A DNA stretch of 64,000 nt from Lunularia cruciata (lineage: Eukaryota; Streptophyta; Marchantiopsida; Lunulariales; Lunulariaceae): assembly GCA_948567375.1 (NCBI GenBank), contig OX419760.1, forward strand, positions 1,302,001-1,366,000, in the 5' to 3' direction. The translations under genes and the position numbers were made by a program. Below the pieces are notes generated by a model, which saw only the letters and a program-made list of their open reading frames with translations, was not told where the DNA came from and made no database searches. Below are positions 23,254 to 36,580 of this stretch, piece by piece; positions within the stretch are counted from its first letter, which is position 1, and each line of letters opens with the position of its first letter.

Positions 23254-23828
23254 TGTAATACTCCAATGACAAGAGAACTCTCCAAGAGAGAAAACAAAAG
23301 TTTTACACTCAATACTCCAATGCGCTAAAAGAGCACCTTCTCTTTATTATATAGCAAAGAGGATCCCCTCAAAGGTAGCTCCACCCTTGGATTAGATACA
23401 TGGATTGGTGACCTGTCAATGAGCTCCATCCTTGGATTAGTTTTTTGGATGGGTGACATGTCAATCCTTGTCCTATCTTGTTGGTCAAATGGGATCTTTA
23501 GGGAATCTTCCTATAGGGAGTTCAGAATTGCATGGTGAGGTACCGTTGGAAAGCTCTCAATGAGATGAATCATAAGGAGGAGAAATCAAGCCTTTTCCCC
23601 CCCTATGGGGGCTACTTGAGAGGGGGAATATTTCTATTTTTGAGGCCTAATTCATCCTTTTAGGCCTCCAAAATTGGCTTTAAAGTTTTCAAGCTATTTT
23701 TGACTTTTGCCCTATTAGTAGAATTACTCTTTGAGTGATACTTCCTAGCCCATTGTGCACATGATCCTTTTAGATGTTACCAAGCCAATCTTCACCTCCA
23801 GATAATATGTCTAGCTACTTGTATTACA
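23254..23828 (-). repeat. Y element 3' LTR
   Basis: The plus strand reads TGTAATACTCC ... TTGTATTACA, so the LTR has TG...CA ends and TGTAATAC/GTATTACA inverted termini. It is 575 bp. Confidence 0.9.
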
Positions 23829-23843
23829 GACCTACTCCCTTTT
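23829..23843 (-). other. Y element polypurine tract
   Basis: The minus strand reads AAAAGGGAGTAGGTC immediately before the 3' LTR, the expected plus-strand priming site. Confidence 0.7.
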
Positions 23844-23999
23844 AAGATGCAACATCCTCATTGTAAAGTTGTTGCTCAAAAGATTAAACTAACACTAGTG
23901 CATTGGTCAAGTTGGCTGTTGGCTCTCATGTTGCCTCATATAGTGGGTATTCTTTCCAATGTACCAGATATTCCACACATGGATGACGAGTACCACGGA

Positions 24000-25734
24000 T
24001 GTGTATTTGGAGAATGCGTTTGACCTCATACTCCTTTGCCTCATCAACAACTACTGGATAAGGTCAACTTTCTTGGATAGAAGAGAAGCGGGATGGCCGA
24101 GGAGCATATTGGCATAATAAGAAGACATGAAACACCGGGTGGATCTATATAGGTGGTGGTAGCTTGAAGTGATAAGCTATGGTGCCAATGCAACAAAGGA
24201 TGGAGAAAAGGTGTGATGAATTGAGGTCTGAGCTTATGAGGACCAACTAACTTGAGATTGGTGGTTGATAGCTAAACTTGATCTCCCACATTGAACTCCA
24301 TGTGTTGGTAGTGTGCATCTACATACTACATCTGCTGATTTTGAGCAATTTGCAACCTGCTTGGCATTCTCCACACCCTGTTAGATTTTAGAAACAAAAG
24401 TGTTGACAATGTCAACCTTGGTAGCCACCAGACAGATCTCCATCAAGCTTGAAGGTGTGAAAAGATGCTCTCCATACATGAGGAAGAATGGTGTGACTTG
24501 TGTAGATGCATTTGCTAAATTTTTGTTAGCAAATTCCACCAATGGGAGTAAGGTGTCCTCTCAACTCTCTTGCTCATACAAAGTAAAACCCTGAAAATGT
24601 CCTCAATAGTGCAATTTGCCCTCTTTTTTTTCCATTGGTCTATAGATGGTAAGTTGTGGACATGGCCAATTTGGTTTTGAAGAACCCAAAGAGTGTTCTA
24701 CAAAACAAACTAGTGAATTGAGTGCCTCTATTTGTGATGAGCACTCAAGACAAGCCATGATGGGAAGAGATTGCATCTAAGTACAATTTTGCTAGTTGTG
24801 GGGCAGTCACATCCTTGGTGGTAGGACGCACATGAATCATTTTGTTGAGTCAATCAAAAAAGACTACAATGGAGTCAAACCCAAAGGTGGTGTTGCGCGA
24901 TTCACAAACCAAATCTATGCTTACCTATTCCCAATGTTGTGTAGGAGTGTGGAGAGGGTGGAGAAGTCATGTAGGAGGAGCTTAATTAGAAGTCTTATTT
25001 TGTTGACAAAGTATAAACTTTGAACATATTCCATCCCATCATTGCTCATCTTGGGCCAATAGTAATGGCATTTGACCGCAATTAAGGTCTTGTCCACTCC
25101 AATGTGACCTGCAATGGTAAAATCATCATGACATTTTGCTAGGATGGTGGTTCTTAGATCCGTGTCATCTGGGATCCATAACCTGCTATCATGGAAGGTG
25201 AGTCCTTGGGTGCTAGTGATGCCTTTGGATGGTTGATCATCTACAATTTGTGGATTGGTTTTTGTAGCAACAAGAATCTTGGGCCAAAATTCAGAGTTCA
25301 TCTTGACTTCCACCACCAAATTGTTTACCATCGGCATTCGGATGAATGCATTTGCAAGTTGCTTCATGCCTTCCATATATTTGATTGTCATGCTGAATTT
25401 GTTGTCTCCACTCTATCCACTGAATATGTCAACAAGAAAGATCTTTCTGTATCTTGTGGTAGACTAGGGGTTTATGGTCTGTCTCTACCACAAATGCTTT
25501 CTCACCCAAATGGTGCTTCCAATGCTTGGTTGCAAGGACAATGGCCAACTCTTCTTGTTTGGTGGTGTGATAGTTTCATTCTACTGGTAACAACTTATGA
25601 GAGAAATATGCAATTGATGCCATCCATCCTACCATTCTTCTTGTAGGACTGCTGCTATTGCTACACTTGATGCATTTGTAGCCATCTTGATTGGACATTT
25701 TGGGTCATACCATTTCAAGATTGATGCATGTAGT
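24000..25734 (-). pseudogene. Y element RNase H and integrase
   Basis: The minus strand shows the integrase zinc-binding region (AGHIGVDKTLIAVK and YYWPKM, about 25120-25040) after the RNase H end, then catalytic-core remnants toward 24000. RNase H coding (25734 to about 25400) is continuous with the RT on the far side of the nested X LTR. Confidence 0.8.
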
Positions 25735-28205
25735 TGTGGTACCCATATTTTAGATTTTTATTCTATTTTGAAGAAGAAGTGTACAAAAAATGTTATATTA
25801 AACCCAAATGGCATAAAGAGAAGAAGAATTGTGTCTTTGGATTACAACCCAAAGTAAAGTGACTTTGTGTCTAAATAGAAGTACTTGGATCAGACTTGGC
25901 ATAAAGAAACCCAAAGTAAGGAAACTTTGCCTTGGGGTAATTAACCCGATGCAAAGACAATGTAACAACTTTCCTTTGGATTTTTCAATCAAGAAAAGAC
26001 AGGTAAGAAAACGGCTAAGGCACAAACAACTAACGTTGACAGTGCCAAGATTAATTCATGCAGAAGGTGTGAGCTTTAGTGAAGAGTGATGGAAGAATGA
26101 CCAATCAACAAGCACTATAAAATTGAAACTTCATTGAGTGGATTTTGAAATGTCACATAAGTATCCTAAGCTGCTGAGTAGTCAATCCAAAGGAGTACCT
26201 ATAGCAAAGCCAATTGATAGTTTGATGTTTAACAATTCTGAAGGAGTTAGGATCTTGAGACCTAGAGACGTTAGAATTATCTTTCAGCTACTTACATGTT
26301 AGAGATTGCACAATGCTTAAGAAAGGTGCTTTGATGCTTGGATATGATAACTAGCATTAAAAATTCTGAATAGGCTTTGGATCACCTTTCTGGCCTAGAA
26401 CTAGAACTTGAGTTTTTCAAGGTTCACGGTAGAGGTAGCTGTGAGTGATTGTGAGGAGGGACTCAAGAATGAAGAGAAGCAAGGAAATTTGGCTTGATGG
26501 ACAGAGTCAGATTGGAGATTGGTGCTGGGAAGAGAGGCCGGTGAGGAAATTGGGGCTTCTTTCCTTAGGAAGGAAGAGCCTACAGAGGAGACGGATGAAA
26601 TTCAAAATTCTTCACTATGGCACGCCCAAAGAACGGGTACAAAGTCAATACCTAATAGGACCCGGCCAAGCAAAGTATCATTGGGGTGATGATGGCACTC
26701 TTCAAGCTAGATTGCATGACGTATGTGATGAAACACCAAACATCATTCTTCCATCAAATGTTTGCAAGAGCGCTAGTGAATTGGGCAAAGTGTTTTCACC
26801 AAAGAATGAGATAGATGGTGTGGTGCTGGAGAGATCAAGATTCTTCCCACTATTTGGTGCTATTTGCTGCACATTTCTACTTTGGGTTGAACCTAATGAA
26901 GGAGATCAAGCAAAGGAAGATGGTGTCTCACTTTCATCCGGATCTACAAAAAGCGATGGATGAGGAGGAACAAAAGTATATCCAACACATCCAAAGTAGT
27001 GATGAGCACTATGCAAGAATTGGGCAACATATGAGGATAGTCGTGAATATCCCAAAGATGAGGAAGAGAGGTTGTCATGAGGAGAGCATGTTGCTGGTCC
27101 AGCCAAAAAAGACAAGGAAGGTGAACTCAAAGCAAGACATCATAATAATCAATGAGTTGTCGGGGGTAGAAAAGTTGGAAAGTGAGCCAAGTACAAGTTA
27201 GAAGACTTGGGAGAAGAAGAACAAGAGCTTACGCTAGGGAGAAAAAGGTTAAGCAGTGGAAGTGAAGGTGAAACAGAAGTTCTGCAAAGGGGCAAAGATG
27301 ATGCTGACACCAAAGAACAAGAGTTCTATATGGCAATTGATTGCATGGGAGGAGGAGGAATTCCATGTCCAGAATTGCCAAGCAAGGAGATAGAAGAGAC
27401 TCTGAAAGTCAAGCCAAAGTTGGAGTTTCAAAAGGGTAGAAGATCAAGGAGAAGTGTTCCTATTGTGGGTGCAGAAATGAGCAATGAAAGCCCGATAGTG
27501 GAAAAGGAAGAGAACTTGGATGGCATGCCCTTGAGAGTGAGGAGGTTAAGACTTTGGTGTAAACCTCCAATAGAAGAAGTGAGGAGAGAAGAGCTTGAGC
27601 AATTGAGAGTTTAAGAGTCTTTGATGGAGTAGATTACTTGTTGCAGATAGTTTGTCCCTTGTTTGGTACAGTTAAAGAAGAAGAGGGGAGAGCTGAAAGT
27701 AGACCACTTAGGAGTGAAAGACGAATTGGCAATAGTGAAGTATATAAGTGAGGAAAGTTTGGAGTTAAGAAGAAAGGTAATTCATGAAAGGTGGGAATTA
27801 GCATAACTCAAGACTAAGGTAAAGCTTAGGAGGAAGGACATTGAGAGCTTGTTGGAGGACTTTGTGAAGAGAGGCAAAACCATGGCAAAGCAAGAAGAAG
27901 ACTAGAAGGAACAGATGGGGAAGACTGAGGCCTTGAGAGTAGAAGTGCATGGCATGCAAGTAGAGGTCATTCATTTGGAAGCTATGGTAGCTGGAATGGA
28001 ACAAGAGTTGGAGAGTTTGAAGACAAGTGTGGTAGAGGAAGATCAAGCTTGGCAGAGGGAGTTAAGTTTGCAACATTGGGAGGAAGAGCAATTACGTGGG
28101 TTGATCAAAGGCATGGAAGAGCAACTCAGGTAGAGTGTGAAAGAGAATGAAGCTTTGAAGGTCGAGTTGTAAGATAAAGTGAAGATATATTGTGAGGAGT
28201 TGTTA

Positions 28206-28208
<3 letters not shown>

Positions 28209-28243
<35 letters not shown>
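28209..28243 (+). repeat. (GA)n microsatellite in X LTR
   Basis: About 17 uninterrupted GA units within the coiled-coil coding remnant of this X copy. It is absent from the other X copies at the same place. Confidence 0.9.
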
Positions 28244-28244
<1 letters not shown>

Positions 28245-28894
28245 CTATAGATGCCAAGGAGATAGTCAAAGAAGTAGTTGTGAGAGTGAAGGCGATGCTT
28301 GGCACAATGTCTGAGTGTCAGTTGGAGGAATTGAGACTGCACAAGTCAAAATTGCTAGTGTAAGAGATGAAGAAGAAGAAAGCAAAGAACATTGAGTTGA
28401 ATAAATTGTTGATTTGCTTGAGAGGTCGAGTAGATAGGAAGATATTAGAGGTAGGAGACAATGTGTCTCAGATTAGATTTAGTAAATTTAGAGTTAGAGA
28501 GACTTTGGAGTAGTGTGAAGGGAGATAAGAAGTTCAAAGTAGTAGACACAAGAGTGCAAGTGTCTTTGGATCAGTTATTTGAGACATTAGAGATAGATAG
28601 GTCAAAAGATAAAGACATAGATAGGTTACCCATGGTCTTGATTGCAGTGTGTAGTAAAGAAGTAATAGAATTGGTAGAGGATGTAGTAGGATTAGGCAGA
28701 CCTGAGGAAGGTGAAATTTGTGAAGGAAAATTGGGTTTGGAAGCCAAAGTTGAGGTTAACATTGGATTGGAGTAGTAATAATTTTGAGATTTGAAGAAGT
28801 AGATATGAAGAGGTGCATTGTCATTTTGGATCTGCATGTTGGAAAGTTGTTAAGAAATGGTATATTAGTTAGATAATTATCAAAGTGCTCAGCC

Positions 28895-28902
28895 TATTTA
28901 AA
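28895..28902 (+). promoter_or_regulatory. TATA box of X LTR
   Basis: TATTTAAA followed by GGAGGCATTTG. The block is conserved at the same relative place in other X copies (13700-13707, 34944-34951, and on minus near 51035-51050), about 650-680 bp before the LTR end and downstream of the coding region. Confidence 0.65.
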
Positions 28903-29576
28903 GGAGGCATTTGCATTTGCAGTCTTATGTTGTTTAGTATTCCAAATTTGTGAAGATAGATAAAGCAAAGTGCTGAGTTTAGTTGCTCATCGCTTGAGCT
29001 TAATTCCAAGTATCAAGTTTGTGCTTGTCTTTGTCAATGTGTGGAGAATTGTGATGTGCAAGTCAGCATGCTTGTTGGATGTTGGAGCGCTGATCTTCAT
29101 TTGGTGTGAATGATCCTGAGTGAAGTTCAATCAAAGCAATGCCTTGATAGATCTTAGAAGAATTGTAGTGTTGGTAGTATTCTACATTTGTGAGTGCAAT
29201 GTGAGTTTGGTGTGAAACAATTTTGATTGAGGAAGTTGTGCCTTTAGTGGAGGAGTGGAACACACTTATGAGGTAAAGTCATTTGCTGTGAAGTAGTCAT
29301 CTTTGGGAGAATCAGAATCATTACAATCAAAGTTGGTTTGGAAAAATTGTAGAGCATTGTGATTGTGAGTGTGTAATTTGTGACAAGACTATGATTAGTG
29401 CTTGTTACTCTCTTTTGGGTGTGGTTTCTACTTGAGAGATTAAAAATAAACTCAAGAAGAATGAAATTTTTACCATTTACCTTGTGTTTGACTATTTTTG
29501 ACTTGTATCTCTACAAGAACAAACTTTTACTTACTGATTAACCCAAAAGTGATACTTGTTGGGTTGTCACAATAGT

Positions 29577-30600
29577 AATGCATCTTTCAACTTGTGAAAG
29601 TCCAATTCTTGTGTGGTTCTTCATATCCATTTCTTCCTCCTTTCCCAGTAGTGTTGTTAGAGGCTATGCAATCTTGGAGAAGTCCTTGACAAATTGACGA
29701 TAGAACCCCATCAATCCCACAAAACTCTTGAGTTGAGTCTGATCTTTTAATGCACTCCATTTTTGAATGACTTCTATTTTATTTTTTAACACTTGGATAC
29801 CTTCTACACTTACTCTATGCCCTAAGTAGTCTACTTTAGGTTTAACAAACTTGCACTTTGAGATTTTGGCATACAATAGATTTTATTGTACAATCTGAAG
29901 GACTTCTCACAAATGTTGCTTGTGCTCTATCAACATCCTATTATAGACTAAGATGTAATCAAGAAAAATGATAACAAATTTATCCAAGTATGGATGAAAG
30001 TATCATTCATCAAATCATGAAAGTGGCTGGAGCATTGGTGAGGCCAAAAGGCATCACCAAGTACTCAAAGTGACCATACCTTATCTAGAAAGCAGTTTTC
30101 TGTATGACTTCTTTGACAACTCTGATTTGGTTGTGATTGCTCCACAAGTCAAGGTTGGTGAAGTACCCCATTGAGTTGATCAAAAAAGTCACCCATGCAA
30201 GGTAATGGATATTTGTTCTTCAATGTTTGTTAATTTAGTCCCCGGTAGTCAATGCACATGTGCATTATTTTATCTTTCTTCTTCACAACAATATAGGAGC
30301 CCCATATGGTGACACATTGGGTTGGATGAACCCCTTCTACAACATATCCTTGATTTGAGCCTTACACTCTTCCAAGTCATGAGGTGATAGGTGATATGGG
30401 GCCTTACAAGGAGGTGTCTTCCCAAGAAGCATCTCAATTTTATGATTGACTCTCCTTTTTGGTGGTAAACCTATGAGTAATTCATCTAGAAAGACATCTC
30501 GGAACTCCTTGACCACATCTTTCAATTTCTCAAGAATTTTTCCATTATGTTGAGCATTTTGGAATTCTCTTATTAAACCCATGAAACATCTATATGTCTT
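29577..30600 (-). pseudogene. Y element reverse transcriptase
   Basis: The minus strand has the RT N-terminus (FRDVFLDELLIGLPPKR, KAPYHLSPHDLEE), the active-site area FLDYILVY near 29960 and the thumb VDYLGHRVSVEGIQV. The leading block is typical of chromoviruses. This copy is a broken fossil. Confidence 0.85.
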
Positions 30601-31833
30601 GCCAATAAATGTGGTCCTTATGACACACAGAGGTAGCTCTTGCCTTTGTGATCTTCCTTTAACCCCAAAGATCTTCCATTAACTAGTTTTCACTACTTTC
30701 TTTTTCCAATCCACTATGGATTTGTAGTGCTTCATCCATGGCATACTTAAGATCACATCATAATGGGCTAGTGGTATCACTTGCTACTCAATTGCCTCTT
30801 GATACCCTCTTATAAAGAGTATTACCTTTCTAGGTAATGACTCAATCCTCTCTATCTAACCATTAGGTAACTCTACTTTGTCCTTCTCATCCTTCTCTCA
30901 TTCCATCTCCAACCTCATTGCAACAAAGCAAGACAAGAAATTATCTATTTCCCCAAGGTCTATCAATACTCTCATTGGATTGCATTTTAGCATTCCATTT
31001 ACACCAATTAATTGTGCATTTATCTTCCTCCATCTTTGCACACTTGTCCTCTTTCTTCCCTAGCTTTTAGTCTTCTTCACCAAGCAATTAAGGCCATGAG
31101 GTACATTTATTGGTGATCTTTGTTTTCCAATGTGGTTTCTATATCCTCCTCTTCAATTCATCACTCCATGTAGTTTATAGGTTGCTTATATGGGAGCCAA
31201 AGGCCTCTAAGATGATGAGCATGACAATTGATGGCTATGTGCCCAATTTGGCCATAATTGTAACATTGTTGTTGTTTTTCTTGAGCCTCTTCTCCCCATG
31301 GGACTCCTTCTCTACTTTCTTTGACCTGGCTCTGTTCTCCTTGGAGAGGTCTTGCTCCTTGGTCTTGGGACTGAATGTTGCCTTATTCTATAGGAACTGG
31401 TCCACCAAAATGGTGTGTCTTAGCCCAAAAATTTTGCATCAATGTTATTGCTTCACCTCCTCTAAGCACCCCTACTATACTTTGAGCACAAGCAATGGCT
31501 TCAAAGACCGTACAAGGATTTTGCACCATTACCTCTTGGCTAATCCACTCTTTTAATTCCCTCTTGAAATTTTCAAGAGCTTTGGTTAGACTCATATAGG
31601 TTATCACAACTTGTAGATCCAAAAATGCCTCCATGTACTCCTGTATGTTATTCTTCTGCTTCAACCTAGAGTTTGGTTTGGGCTATTTGCATGGAGTCCA
31701 TAGGTTGTAAATTCTTGAGCAACCCTTCTTGCATGGTTGTCCAAGTGATCTCTCTTCCTTCTACTAGCAATGATTGTTCCTAAGCATCATACCATGTGAG
31801 GGCTTTATCAATCAAGTACCCAAATGCAAACAA
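30601..31833 (-). pseudogene. Y element gag C-terminal part, zinc knuckle and protease
   Basis: Minus-strand order: gag helices (ALTWYDA near 31790, FKRELKEWI near 31560), a zinc-knuckle remnant GQIGHIAINC near 31225-31270, and a retropepsin-like VLIDLGEIDNFL segment near 30930-30985. The gag is interrupted upstream by the X LTR at 31834. Confidence 0.75.
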
Positions 31834-34800
31834 TGTGGTACCCATATTTTTTGGTTTTATTATATTTTGAAGAAGAAATGTACAATCAAAGTTGTATTGA
31901 ACCCAAATGGCAATAAAAGAAAGAGAATTGTATCTTTGGGCTGAACCCAAAGTAAATTTACCTTGTGTTAGGAAAGAAGAACTCGGATTGGACTTGACAC
32001 AGAAACCCAACGTAAGGAAACTTCACCTTGGGGTGATCAATCCAATGCAAAGACAACGTAACAACTTTCCTTTGGGTTATCAACCAAGAAAGTAAAAGCA
32101 AGAAAAAGGCAAAGGCACAAACGGCTAAAATTGACAATGCAAGGAGAAATTGATGCAAAATGTGTGATTATCAATGAAGAGTGACCAAGGAACAACCACG
32201 CAGCAAAGAACTATAAAATCAAGACTTCATCAAGGGTATTTCAAAATGTCGGACAAGTATCCTAAGCCACTAAGTAGTTGACCCAAAGGAGTGCATGTTA
32301 CAAAGCCATCCAAGAGTTTGATGTTTAACAATCCTGATGGAGATCTCATGTCCAAGAGATGGAAGAATTATCTTCCAGCTACCACAAGTAAGAGATTGCA
32401 TGATGCCAATGAGGGGCGAGAAGAAGAGTCCCTCCCTCATAGTGAGAAATACTATGAATTGGAGGTTAGATATGACGGAAATTATTGAAGTCTTGAGTAG
32501 AGTTTGGACCACTTTTCTAGCATGGAATTGGAACTTGAGCTTTCCAGGGTTCATGGCAAAGTACTTGCAAGTGATTGTGAGGAGGGGCCCAAGGAAGAAG
32601 GGAAGAGAGGCAATCCGTCTTGGTGGACATAGTCAAATTGGAGATTGGTTCTGAGGAGAGAGGCTGGTGAGGAAATCGGGGCTACATTCTTAGGGAAGGG
32701 AGATTTTGTAGAGGAGATTGCAGAAATCTACAATTCCCTCACTATGCCGCATATGAAGAATGGTATAAGGTTGATACCTATTGAGACCCGGTAAGGTGAA
32801 GTATTTTTGGGGTTATGATGGTGCTCTTCAAGCCACCAAACCACATACATGATGAAGCACTAGGCATTATTATTCCACCAGATGTTTGCAAGAGCACCGA
32901 TGAATTGGGCAAAGTGTTTTCACCATCAAATGTGGCAAATGGTGTAGAGTTGGAGAGATCAAGCAACTTCACACTATTTGGTGCCATTTGCAACACATTT
33001 CTACTTTGGGTTAAATATGATGAAGGAGGCAAAGCTGAAGAAGATGGTGTCTCATTTTCATCCAGATTTATGAAAAGAAGCAAATAAGGAAGAGCAGTAG
33101 TACATCCAACATATCCAAAGTAGTGATGAGCAATATGCAAGAATGAGACAACACTGAAGGTTGTAGTGACTATTCCAAAGATAGAGAAGAGAAGTCATCG
33201 CAAGGAGATGGCATCACCAGTTCAGCCTAGAAAGATAAGGAAGGTGAACTTGAAGCAAGACATTGTAGTAATCAATGAGTTGTCAAGAGTAAAAGAATCA
33301 TAAGAAGAAGCTGAGTATAAGTTAGAAGACTTGGGCAAAGAGGAAGAGCTAAAGCTCTTGCCGTGGAGTGGAAGTAAGGATGAACTTGAAGTCTAGCAAT
33401 GGGGAAAGAACAATGCTAAGGAAGAAGATCAAGAGTTCCATGCTGCAATTGACCGCATGGGAGGAGGAGATATTCCTTGCCTGAAATTGCCACAGATGGA
33501 GATTGAAGAAAGCCAAGAAGCCAAACCAAAGTTGGGGTTTCAGAAAGGGATGAGACTGCACTTGCAGAATTGAGTAAAGCAAGTCCAATAGATGAAGAAG
33601 GAGAAAGCTTGGATGAAATGCTTTGTAGGGGAAAGAAGATCAAGACTTTGGAGTAAAGCTCAAGTAGAAGTGATGAAGGATGTAGAGCCTTAAGACCAAG
33701 AAATAGTAGGAGACTTTGATGGGTGGAATACTTGTCAAAGATTGTCTGTCCATTGTTATTGCAATTGAAGAAGAAGAAAGAAGAGTTGAGGAGAAGTCAT
33801 TTGGAGTTGACGGATGAATTGAGAGTAGTACAATTTATGAGTGAAGAAAGTTTGGAGTTGAGAAGGAAGTTAATCCAAGGAGAAAAGGAAGAAGAAGAAC
33901 TTTGGGTTGAGGTAGGAGGAAGGAAATCAAGAGCCTAAACTTTGTCAAGAGAGGCAAAGCAAGACAAAGATCAAAGGGAGTAGATGGTAAAGATTGAGAC
34001 ATTAAGGGCAAAAGTGCATGACGCTCAAGTAGAAGTTATTCATTTGAAGGCTATAGGAATAGTGATGGGACAAGAGTTGGATAGCTTGAAAATGAGTGCG
34101 GCCAAGAAAGATTGAGCCTATCAAAGAGAATTGACTCCATGAAGTCAAGAAGAGGAAAGATTGAAAAGTTTAATTAGAGGAATGGAAGTGCAACTCAGAC
34201 ACAATGTGAAGGAGAAGGAAGCATTAAAAACCAAGTCGGAAGATGAGGTGAAGATGTACAAGGAGCAATTGCAGGTGGAAAGAGAAAAATTGAAGATACC
34301 TAGGCCGGAGATAGTTGAGGAAGTAGTAGTGAGAGTGAAGATGATGCTCAATATGGTATCTAAAGTTCAATTGAAGGAAGCAAGATTGTATGGATTGAAA
34401 TTGTTAGTGCAAGAGACAAGGAAGAAGAAATTGATGGATGTAAATTTGAATAGCTTATTGATTAGTTTAAGAGAGAGAGTAGATAGGAAGATGTTAGAAG
34501 TAGGAAAGAATGTTTGTCTTAGATTAGATTTAGCAAGGAAGAAGTTAGATGAGATTCAAAGTAACAAAGAAGAATATCTGATTTGAAGTAAGAGAGGTAG
34601 GAGTGCAAGTTACTTTGGATGAGTTTTCTGAGATATTAAGGAAGAGTGCACCAAAGGATAAAGTTTTAGATAGATTACCATGATCTCAATTCAGTTCATA
34701 GTGAAGAAGTAGAAGAAACAGTGGAAGATTTAGTAGTATTAGATAATACCTAAAGAAAGAGAAATTTGTGAAGTAGAATTGGGTTTGGAAGCCAAAGTCA

Positions 34801-35615
34801 AGGTTGACATTGGATCGGAGTAGGATCAGTTTTGAGATTTGAAGAGGCAGATATGAGGAGGTGCATTGTCATTTTGGATCTATGGGTTGGTAAAGCTATT
34901 ATAGAACCATCTTTTAGTTAGCTAATTATTGAAGTGCTCAGCCTATTTAAAGGATGCATTTGTAATGTTGTGTTGTTCAGTATTTATATTTTTGAAGTTG
35001 ATAAAGTGAAGTAGTATATCACATTGCTCATCATTTCAGCTTAATTCCAAGTATCAATCCTGTGTGTGTGTTTGTGAGTGTTTGAAGAATTTCAAAGTGC
35101 AAGTTAGTGAGTGTTGGATGTTGGATTACACCATGCTGATCTTCATTTTATGTGTTTAATCTTGAGTGAAGTGCAATCAAAGCAATGCCTTGATAGATCT
35201 GAGAGGAATTGTAGTATTGGTAGTATTTTTCATTGATGAGCAAAGTGCAGGTTGATGCAAAGCAATTTAGTTTAAGGAAGTTGTGCCTTCAATGTAGAGG
35301 TGGAACACAATTATAAGACAAGATCATTTTGTAGTGAAGTAGCTTGCTTTGAGAAATCTAAATCATCACAATCAAGATTATTTGGAAAGATTTGATGGAG
35401 TTGTGATTATAGGAGTTATTAATTTGTGACAAGATTGTGAATCAGTATTTGTTACTCTCTTCTGGGTGTGATTTCTACCTAGGATATTAAAGATAAAAAC
35501 AAGAAGAACTAAGCTTTGCTATTTTACTTTGTATTTTACCATTTTTGACTTGTATCTCTATGGGAATGAACTTTACTTATTGATTACCGCAAAGCGATAC
35601 TTGCTAGGTTGTCAC
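31834..35615 (+). mobile_element. Family X solo LTR nested in the Y gag
   Basis: Starts TGTGGTACCCATATTTTTTG and ends AGGTTGTCAC. The flanks AACAA and AACAT are a near-perfect target duplication, and the Y gag reads on from one side to the other (IDHFAS ... LFAFGYLIDKALTWY). It has the same layout as the other X LTRs: embedded coding remnants (about 32270-34590), then TATTTAAA at 34944-34951. Confidence 0.88.
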
Positions 35616-36568
35616 AACATACTTGCAAAATGATCAATTTTCTCCTTTTTGAACTATCAAAGGTATCAATTCATTCTTGGAATCCAATTTTCCACTACTC
35701 TCATGGAACACTTTCCCTTGGAAGTCTTGATGTTGACTGTCTTTTTAACTTGTAGTAACAATGTGGCTTGGTTGTTCATTGGACTCAATGTCATTGGCAT
35801 ACATAACTCTCCAGGTACTTTGATCATTGGTGTTGGTTGTTGAGATGAATTCCCTTCTTGCATTAGTTGTTCTTGACAATATGTATTTGATTTTGCATTC
35901 TTCTATGGTCATCTTGATGTCCCAAAACTCATTCAACATCCCTTACATTCCTTGCATTGTGGATACGTGATTCCTATAGACAGCCAATGTTCAATTGCTA
36001 TTTCCCACTTCAATAGAGGATTAGAATTATCACTTGGGAGGGAGCACAAATTATAGGGACTACCATTGGGACCTAAAAGGCTATCACTTGTTTATAATGT
36101 TCTTCACCAAAAATTGTAGACCACAAAATCCCTAAACATCACTTTTGGTCTAACTACATAACAAATTTCTACTTGCATGTTGAAAGGGTGGGGATTTGGT
36201 ACATTTAGATCCATAACATCATAATAGAATGGAAATTGTCAAATATTACTCTCTCTCATATACCACCACAGGTAGAATCACTAGGTTTGCTAAATTCATC
36301 ACTCTTGCTATGAATTTTGCTCCAAAGTGATAAATAAGAGATACTCTCATTTGCTCACGCTAGATGTACATAATCTTGATGTGGAATGGATTCAAGAATA
36401 GGAAGCTAGGTGCAAGAAATTTTCCTCCCATGCTTCCATCCCATCCGCTCTTTAAAACACTTTCTAAGTCTAGCAATTGCATTATGTTTTCTCCTCTCAA
36501 ATTACTTAGTTTTAGTAGCTTGTGTTCTTCCAAGAGTGGTGATCCACTCTCTTGGATTAAAACACTTG
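35616..36568 (-). pseudogene. Y element leader and N-terminal gag
   Basis: The minus-strand sequence lies between the primer site and the nested X LTR. Only the part next to the X LTR can be tied to gag with confidence; the rest is untranslated leader or decayed gag. Confidence 0.5.
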
Positions 36569-36580
36569 CTTTGATATCAT
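36569..36580 (-). other. Y element primer-binding-like site
   Basis: The minus strand reads TGATATCAAAGC directly after the 5' LTR, two bases from TGGTATCAGAGC (initiator tRNA-Met type). Confidence 0.65.

Larger units (their letters stand above)
25735..29571 (+). mobile_element. Family X solo LTR nested in the Y pol
   Basis: Runs from TGTGGTACCCATATTTT to GGGTTGTCACA (3837 bp), with decayed target duplication GTAGT (25730-25734) and ATAGT (29572-29576). It splits Y between the RT thumb and RNase H. It carries remnants of the LTR-embedded coding region (about 26450-28775), a (GA)n run at 28209-28243 and a TATTTAAA box at 28895-28902. No internal retrotransposon sequence is attached, so it is a solo LTR. 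Confidence 0.9.

Noticed and set aside
28209-28243. (GA)n as a regulatory GAGA element
   Set aside because: Present in only one X copy and within the coding remnant, so it is a private microsatellite expansion.
25735-29571. X copies as non-LTR or DNA transposons with TGTG/CACA ends
   Set aside because: The purine tract next to the start at 54384 and the pol between two X units at 50370-61233 identify X as an LTR.
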